This document shows, piece by piece, positions 58,804 to 64,000 of a DNA stretch of 64,000 nt. Both the position numbers and the translations under genes were made by a program. The stretch is from Streptococcus uberis (GTDB taxonomy: Bacteria; Bacillota; Bacilli; Lactobacillales; Streptococcaceae). The stretch is taken from positions 1,397,001-1,461,000 of the forward strand of contig NZ_LS483397.1 of the NCBI RefSeq assembly GCF_900475595.1, given 5' to 3'. The notes under the pieces were generated by a model, which was not told the DNA's origin, made no database searches, and saw nothing but the letters and a program-made list of their open reading frames with translations. Every line of letters begins with the position of its first letter. Positions within the stretch are counted from its first letter, which is position 1.

Positions 58804-61710
58804 CTAAATGCTACTTGCTAAGCTTTCTGCTGCAAGTTTGCCAGAAGTTAAGGCCCAGGCATTATTAGCACCTGAAGGGGAATCTGTTCCCATAACACCA
58901 CCGACAACTTCTCCTGCCGCATACAGGCCTTTAATAACCTGACCTTTTGTATTTTCAACTTCTAAATGGTCGTTAACAACTAAACCACCCATTGTCGTTG
59001 CAAAACGAGGTCTTTGTTCAATCATGTAGTAAGGGCCTTGACCAACTTTTTCTTGTAAGAATCGCAATTCACGGTGGAAATCTTGGTCGTTACCCATTTC
59101 AACAAAACTGTTGTAACGTGACACTGTATCACTTAATGCCGAAGGATCCATACCGGCTAATGCTGCTAGTTCTTCTAAGCTATCCGCATGGAAAAGATAT
59201 GGTGTTTTTTGCCCATTTGCCGCTAACCAGCTTTCAACTTCAGCTTCTGAAATACCACCCTCAGCAATTTCTTTTCGGAAAATGTCAAAGTGTTTTTGGT
59301 CCAATAAGAGGTAAAGTAATTTAGATTTTTGTTCCATTAACACTTCCAAAATATCGTGGTTACTTGCTCGTTCATTGACCACGCGCTGCCCGTCTGTATT
59401 GACTAAGAGACCATTTTCTTTGAGAACGGCTAGGTTACCACCAATTGTTGATTTGGCATAACCTGGCGCTACTTCAACACCATTTGGATAAATTTTCCCA
59501 AATTCCATGAGACGGCTAGCAGCATCAATTTCTGGTACTTGCGCCATTAGGAGTCCTTCTCCCATTGAAGAACTTGTTCCGTAAAAGAGAACATCTTTTA
59601 GTTCATCCGTTAAGAGGGCTTTATTATTACCGTAACCACCAGTTGTTAAAATAACACCTTTAGTTTGGATACGATGGGTTTTACCTGTTTCTTCTACCGC
59701 TACGATACCTGTTACATTTCCTTGGCCGTCATGCAAGAGCTTCTCTGCTTTCGTTTGGAGAAGAAGGTTAACGCCTGATGCTGCCATTTTAGAACGAACG
59801 GTGTCAGCGAAGCCATGTCCCCCATGGGCATAAGCCAATTCACGATCTTTACGATACTCAGCAAGGACATGCAAGCCTTTGTCGTATTGAACTCCAATAT
59901 AGTCATGTACCCAATCAGTTGCCTGACCAACATTTTCTGTTAACAAACTTAGTAATTCCGGAACGTTTTTATGATTTCCATTTGCCATAAAGTCTTCATA
60001 CATGAGTTCAGGACTATCATCCTTCACGCCTTCTTCCATTTGTAAGCGTGAACCCATGACGACCTGATTCCCACCTGAAACGGAAATAGCACCACCGATA
60101 AAGCTTAGTTTTTCTAGCAAGGTAACTTTCAAGCCTAACTCGTCAGCACGAAGAGCTGCTGCAATTCCCGCTGCACCACCACCAACAACCACGAGGTCTG
60201 CTGATTCTTCTACAACTTCTGTAGAACGAACAACAGTTGGTTTTGGACGAGCTTTTAAGACATCGACAGCATCCTGGCCACTAGCTTGGAGGACAGCATC
60301 TGAAACCCCATCAATAACCCCTTGACTGGTAGAGGATGCCCCAGAAACAGCATCAACATTTAGGGTTTGGAAATCAATGATTTGTTTTGGCATTTTTTCA
60401 AAGACCAAGTCTGATAAACCAGCTGATTCCCCGGCACTATCGATTTCAATGGCAGTAATTGCACTTTCACTAAAGGTGACCTTCATAGGTAATTCACTGT
60501 TGTGACCATGTGCCATCACTCGGTACTCACCTGCTGTGTATTCCAAAGGTTTGGTCATTAATGCTTTCAAGCGCTCTGCTTTTTTGCTTTCTGCAACAGT
60601 ATCTTTAACAAGGAAGAAGGTATCATCCATAAACTTCCACAAAGGAGTTGGGATGACTAATTTTTCACGGTCATTAATATCTGCAAATGTTGGAACTTCT
60701 TTACCCTCCATAATGGATTGCGCCCAATCATTTTGAACAAGAAATCCTTTGGCAACTGCAAGCATATCATAACCTGCTTCTAATGCCTGTTCAGCATCAG
60801 CTTTTTGCAATACACCACCAACTCCAATGACTGGAATTGTAGCTAAGGCTTCAGAACGTAGTTTATGATATTTAGCAATAGTTGGTTCTAAATCGTTGCT
60901 ATCCACAATAGATGTTCTCAGGTAATCTCCCATTGAGAAATGAACATAATCTAAGCCTTCTTCAGCAAGTGTATTTAGAAGATACATACTGTCTTCAAAA
61001 CGGATACCCGGTTCTTCCAACTCTTCAGGCGAAAAACGATAACCGATAACAAAATCTTGGGCACCTTCTTCCGCAACAACATGATGAGCTGCCTTTAAGA
61101 CTTCGAGAGGAAATTTTGCCCGTTTCTCACGACTTCCCCCCCAAGCATCTTGACGTCTGTTTGAATGTGGAGAGAAAAATTGTTGTAAGAGGTAAGTATT
61201 TGCACCGTGTAGTTCAACACCATCAAAACCTGCTTTAATAGCACGACGAACAGCTTCTTTAAAAGCGTCAATCATTTCCAAAATGGCTTGGTGTGTCATT
61301 TCTGTTGGCACTGGTGCATTTGGACGAAGGGCTGCAACTGCTGAAGCTGAGATAGGTGTTGCACCACCATTCATCACTGGCCAGGCCATACGGCCTGCGT
61401 GATAAATTTGAATGTAGGCTTTTGATCCTTTATTTTTTATGGCCTTAGCCAAACGACTCAAGCCTTCAATTTTATCGTCATGATCAATTCCAAGTGCTCC
61501 AAAAAATCCTCGACCTTTATCCTCCACAAAAGCACTCTCAACAATAATGGCTGCCGCATTTCCAGAACGTTCTGCATAATAAGCCATTAATTCTTCTGTC
61601 ATACTACCATCAAAATATGCAGATTGTGTGGTCATTGGCGCCATGAGGATCCGATTTTTCAGAGCTTGTCCAGATGGCAGAGTAATTGGCGTTAATAATG
61701 TTTTAGTCAT
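58804..61710 (-). CDS. Three-domain NADH-dependent flavoprotein reductase (OYE-like + FMN-bind + FAD fumarate-reductase-like)
   Basis: The 968-residue protein combines an OYE/NADH:flavin-oxidoreductase TIM barrel (about 1-370; RILMAPMTTQSAY, and HGANTYLLQQFFSPHSNRR), an FMN-binding domain (about 400-480) with the flavinylation motif DAVSGASS (acceptor Ser459), and an FAD domain from 505 (GGGAAG 510-515) like flavocytochrome c fumarate/urocanate reductases. This is the layout of the Klebsiella cytoplasmic NADH:fumarate reductase, where FMN is linked to Ser447. ApbE, needed for flavinylation, is not in the window. The acceptor may be fumarate, acrylate or a (hydroxy)cinnamate-like acid; the aroD/ydiB neighbours point to a shikimate-related acid. 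Confidence 0.88.
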   Translation of the reverse strand: MTKTLLTPITLPSGQALKNRILMAPMTTQSAYFDGSMTEELMAYYAERSGNAAAIIVESAFVEDKGRGFFGALGIDHDDKIEGLSRLAKAIKNKGSKAYIQIYHAGRMAWPVMNGGATPISASAVAALRPNAPVPTEMTHQAILEMIDAFKEAVRRAIKAGFDGVELHGANTYLLQQFFSPHSNRRQDAWGGSREKRAKFPLEVLKAAHHVVAEEGAQDFVIGYRFSPEELEEPGIRFEDSMYLLNTLAEEGLDYVHFSMGDYLRTSIVDSNDLEPTIAKYHKLRSEALATIPVIGVGGVLQKADAEQALEAGYDMLAVAKGFLVQNDWAQSIMEGKEVPTFADINDREKLVIPTPLWKFMDDTFFLVKDTVAESKKAERLKALMTKPLEYTAGEYRVMAHGHNSELPMKVTFSESAITAIEIDSAGESAGLSDLVFEKMPKQIIDFQTLNVDAVSGASSTSQGVIDGVSDAVLQASGQDAVDVLKARPKPTVVRSTEVVEESADLVVVGGGAAGIAAALRADELGLKVTLLEKLSFIGGAISVSGGNQVVMGSRLQMEEGVKDDSPELMYEDFMANGNHKNVPELLSLLTENVGQATDWVHDYIGVQYDKGLHVLAEYRKDRELAYAHGGHGFADTVRSKMAASGVNLLLQTKAEKLLHDGQGNVTGIVAVEETGKTHRIQTKGVILTTGGYGNNKALLTDELKDVLFYGTSSSMGEGLLMAQVPEIDAASRLMEFGKIYPNGVEVAPGYAKSTIGGNLAVLKENGLLVNTDGQRVVNERASNHDILEVLMEQKSKLLYLLLDQKHFDIFRKEIAEGGISEAEVESWLAANGQKTPYLFHADSLEELAALAGMDPSALSDTVSRYNSFVEMGNDQDFHRELRFLQEKVGQGPYYMIEQRPRFATTMGGLVVNDHLEVENTKGQVIKGLYAAGEVVGGVMGTDSPSGANNAWALTSGKLAAESLASSI

Positions 61711-61724
61711 TTGCTTTCCTTTTC

Positions 61725-62480
61725 TTATTCTAATGAAAATGTCTTCAATATCTCTTTTAATAGGGTAACAGGGACTTGTCCTGGAGCTGATGCCTCCTGA
61801 GCAGCTCCAAAAGTCGCTGCCGATCCAAAGGCTTCACCAGAGACGCGTGTTACCATTCCCAATGATCCCATAGACATGGTAATTAAAGGATTCTGTAATT
61901 TTTGTCTTGCTTCAACAGTAGCTGTCATTAGGGTAATCACATCCTGATTACTTTGTGGCATGACAGCTATCTTACAAATATCAGCACCCTTTTCTTCCAT
62001 CATGGTTAATCTTTCCACAATAGTATCCTTACTTGGTGTCTTATCAAAGTCATGATTACACATAATGATTTTGATCTGGTGATCATGTGCTTTTGCCAAT
62101 AAATCACTGACTTGTTTTTCTGGCATAAAGAGTTCGACATCTAGTAAATCAAGACTCCCCTTTTCAATCAAATGATTGTAGAGCTCAAAATACTTGTCAT
62201 CTGATAAAGGATAAACGCCACCTTCTTTATGTGTTCTGAAAGTTACTAACAAAGGCTTGCCTAATGCACTTCTAACCTGGTGGGAAAGGTCACTTACTGC
62301 TTCAAAGTCTTCAACCTCTCCAAAATGATCAATGCGCCATTCCACAAAGTCACATGCTATTTGACTTATTTCTTCTGCTGCTTTTAATATATCTTCTTTG
62401 GTTTTTCCAACAATTGGGACAATGATTTTTGGTTGTCCTTGACCAATTGCTACCTGACCAACTTCTACTGTTTTTGTCAT
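61725..62480 (-). CDS. aroD: Type I 3-dehydroquinate dehydratase
   Basis: This enzyme of about 251 residues interconverts 3-dehydroquinate and 3-dehydroshikimate through a Schiff base. Starting at ATG 62480, His143 (CNHDFD) and Lys170 (DICKIAVMP) fall at exactly the residue numbers of the E. coli and Salmonella enzyme, which supports this start over the GTG at 62492. It belongs to the longer E. coli-like group. It precedes the flavoprotein gene by 14 bp and follows the YdiB-like gene, which has its own terminator. A catabolic rather than biosynthetic copy is likely. Confidence 0.93.
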   Translation of the reverse strand: MTKTVEVGQVAIGQGQPKIIVPIVGKTKEDILKAAEEISQIACDFVEWRIDHFGEVEDFEAVSDLSHQVRSALGKPLLVTFRTHKEGGVYPLSDDKYFELYNHLIEKGSLDLLDVELFMPEKQVSDLLAKAHDHQIKIIMCNHDFDKTPSKDTIVERLTMMEEKGADICKIAVMPQSNQDVITLMTATVEARQKLQNPLITMSMGSLGMVTRVSGEAFGSAATFGAAQEASAPGQVPVTLLKEILKTFSLE

Positions 62481-62624
62481 AGGAGAACACACCTTTCTTA
62501 AGCGTTTTCATTTTATTCAAAAGAATAAACACATCATGTTTTGACTAAGCTATCAGCCATAATGTGATACTTTTCACTAATAGTATAGCATGACAAAATT
62601 GCAAAATCTAATGCATCTTTTTTT

Positions 62625-62656
62625 GACAATTGATAGATAAAATCTATTAATTGTCC
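62625..62656 (-). promoter_or_regulatory. 14-bp dyad upstream of aroD, candidate operator
   Basis: GACAATTGATAGAT (62625-62638) and ATCTATTAATTGTC (62643-62656) are inverse copies with one mismatch and a 4-base loop. They lie 145 bp before aroD, upstream of a TATACT-type -10 near 62583. A LysR-like or other activator could bind here. The rest of 62493-62712 has no gene. Confidence 0.55.
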
Positions 62657-62676
62657 TATAGAAATAACAGGCGATC

Positions 62677-62703
62677 AAAAAAAGATAGGCTAAGCCTACC
62701 TTT
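62677..62703 (-). terminator. Terminator after the YdiB-like gene
   Basis: Nine-bp arms AAGGTAGGC / GCCTATCTT (one G-U pair) with a TTA loop are followed by seven T on the minus strand, 10 bp past the stop codon. Confidence 0.85.
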
Positions 62704-62712
62704 CTATCTTCT

Positions 62713-63600
62713 TTATTTGTCTTGGTCATTAAAGAGCAAGTCTTTTATGTAATCTACGGGCATATCTTCGCCAGTAAATAATTTGAAAGCTTCAGCTCCT
62801 TGATATAACATCATTCCAAGACCATTAATGGCTTTTTTAGCCCCATGCTCTTTAGCAAATTTCAATAGTTTTGTTTCTGCTGGGCTGTAGACAACATCAA
62901 AGACCACTAGGTCCGGACGAATCACTTCAGGATCAGTAATTAAGCTCATATCTTCTAGTGGTTTCATTCCAACACCAGTTGCGTCAATATAAATACTTGA
63001 TTCCGCGATAGATTTCTTGAATGCTTCTTGATCAGCTAAATCTGTAAGGCTTGCTTTAGTTTGAGTTCTACTATTAATTTTTTCAACCGTTTTTTCTGCA
63101 TTAGCAAAAGCAGCATCCTTTTGGTTAAAAATACGGACTTCTTTGGCACCATCTAAACCTAATTGAACAGCTATGGCTGTTCCAGCACCACCAGCACCCG
63201 ATAAGGTAATGATTTGATCTTTAATGTCAACACCTTCTTCAGCTAAGGCACGAACAGCTCCTGTTCCATCTGTCACATGTCCAACTAAATGCCCTTTTCC
63301 ATCTTTATTCACAACAGTATTAACAGCGCCGACCAACTCAGCTGCAGGTGAAATTTCATCAAGGTAAGGGATAATGGCTTGCTTATTTGGCATTGACACA
63401 TTTGAACCACGAATACCTAAGGCACGAATTCCTTGTACAGCATCAGCCAATTCTTCATTTCCAACTTCAAAAGCCAGATAGGCATAATCTAAACCAAGTT
63501 TTGCAAAGGCTTCGTTATGCATTTTTGGAGATAAACTGTGACGAATTGGTGTTGCAATGAGAGAGATGAGTAATGTATGACCTGATAAACGTTCTGACAT
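62713..63600 (-). CDS. Quinate/shikimate dehydrogenase (YdiB-like AroE family)
   Basis: This 295-residue AroE-superfamily enzyme has the substrate pocket [11 protein letters not shown] (22-32), the catalytic pair Lys73 (NVSMPNKQ) and Asp111 (HVTDGTGAV), and the nucleotide loop GAGGAG (135-140). NVSMPNK and the length are closer to YdiB than to biosynthetic AroE. It oxidises quinate or shikimate with NAD(P). It lies between an MFS gene and aroD as in E. coli ydiN-ydiB-aroD, suggesting uptake and use of plant or environmental quinate/shikimate. Confidence 0.85.
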   Translation of the reverse strand: MSERLSGHTLLISLIATPIRHSLSPKMHNEAFAKLGLDYAYLAFEVGNEELADAVQGIRALGIRGSNVSMPNKQAIIPYLDEISPAAELVGAVNTVVNKDGKGHLVGHVTDGTGAVRALAEEGVDIKDQIITLSGAGGAGTAIAVQLGLDGAKEVRIFNQKDAAFANAEKTVEKINSRTQTKASLTDLADQEAFKKSIAESSIYIDATGVGMKPLEDMSLITDPEVIRPDLVVFDVVYSPAETKLLKFAKEHGAKKAINGLGMMLYQGAEAFKLFTGEDMPVDYIKDLLFNDQDK

Positions 63601-63616
63601 AATGAATTCCTTTCAT

Positions 63617-64000
63617 TTAACGAATACTAATGATAGTAGTTTCTGATAAAAATACTTTTTTGTAGCGATAAGCCACAATACTTAAGACTAGAGTTCCTAA
63701 CATGGCAAGACTTGTGATTAAATAGAAGACCCACTCAATGTTATTTTCTGCTAAAATACCAGTAATATAAGGAGATCCCATAACCGAAACGGATGTCGCC
63801 AATGAATAATAACTGGTCACCAAACCTCTTCTTTGTGGGAAAAAGTCTAATAAGGTTGCCAAGCCAAGTTGCCAAATACCACCTGCAGCAAAAAATCCAA
63901 TACAGAAAGTTGCAAGAACAAGGGTATAAAGATTTGGAAACATTAAGAGGATGAAAATGGCAAGTGCCGAAATACTGGTACAAAAAATCATAAAGGAAAC
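63617..64000 (-). CDS. MFS transporter, C-terminal part (cut by window end)
   Basis: The frame stays open to the window edge; only about 128 C-terminal residues are present. They contain four hydrophobic segments and the MFS-like loop DFFPQRRGLVTSYYSLA. It precedes the YdiB-like gene by 16 bp, in the position of YdiN in E. coli, so it may import quinate or shikimate. The N-terminal half lies beyond 64000. Confidence 0.75.
   Translation of the reverse strand, partial: VSFMIFCTSISALAIFILLMFPNLYTLVLATFCIGFFAAGGIWQLGLATLLDFFPQRRGLVTSYYSLATSVSVMGSPYITGILAENNIEWVFYLITSLAMLGTLVLSIVAYRYKKVFLSETTIISIR

Overview
This is AT-rich Firmicute DNA that looks like a pyogenic-group Streptococcus (S. agalactiae, S. 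uberis, S. parauberis or S. iniae type). The clues are the hyaluronan-use locus with a RegR-type LacI repressor, EsxA/LXG type VII secretion genes, strong AGGAGG ribosome sites, cre boxes, and a T-box leader ahead of a valS unit. The species cannot be fixed from sequence reading alone.

Layout. (1) 1-9.8 kb, minus strand: the edge of a type VII secretion (T7SS) locus. It holds esaA (cut by the window), two nearly identical esxA genes each followed by the same hairpin terminator, and an LXG effector cassette between them (Lap1-like, Lap2-like, LXG protein with a glycine-zipper C-terminus, membrane protein, two DUF5085-like proteins). Upstream of the second esxA are an 835-residue lipase-like effector of TslA type and a lipoprotein likely to be its immunity protein. 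(2) 9.9-17.3 kb: a Gfo/Idh/MocA oxidoreductase, then an AfuABC/FbpABC-type ABC importer with a cre box and a YesMN-type two-component system; I favour a carbon substrate over iron. (3) 17.4-24.0 kb: five tightly packed minus-strand genes, namely a DUF262 protein with a possible base-reader domain, an AAA15/DUF3696-like ATPase, a DUF4160-like protein, a C5-cytosine methyltransferase and a presumed restriction endonuclease. This is the best candidate for an undescribed defence system. A 0.9 kb AT-rich, palindrome-rich gap follows. (4) 24.9-39.0 kb: a complete glycosaminoglycan-use locus: secreted hyaluronate lyase, RegR, a mannose-family PTS, unsaturated glucuronyl hydrolase, a heparinase II/III-like protein, and DhuD-DhuI-KdgK-KdgA. 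Five operator-like sites based on AAACCGGTTT sit at its four promoter regions.

(5) 39.0-41.1 kb: a lone AAA_13/RloC-like ATPase whose C-terminus carries a PrrC-like Arg-Glu-His pattern, a second candidate antiviral gene. (6) 41.5-47.1 kb: valS as fourth gene behind a T-box leader, then an HhH protein and a DUF1912 protein. (7) 47.3-57.6 kb: MarR-MATE operon, MBL hydrolase with MFS transporter, tRNA-Thr(GGU), membrane-anchored amidase, Cof-type HAD phosphatase, prolyl-tRNA editing deacylase, an ABC-2 exporter pair and DedA. (8) 57.8-64.0 kb: an AEC-family carrier, a three-domain OYE/FMN-bind/FAD flavoprotein reductase, type I aroD, a YdiB-like dehydrogenase and a truncated MFS transporter. The last three match the E. 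coli ydiN-ydiB-aroD order and suggest quinate/shikimate use coupled to NADH-dependent reduction.

The window therefore mixes host-tissue sugar use, interbacterial toxins and phage defence on an ordinary housekeeping background. Family names come from motif reading and memory of the families; no database search was run.
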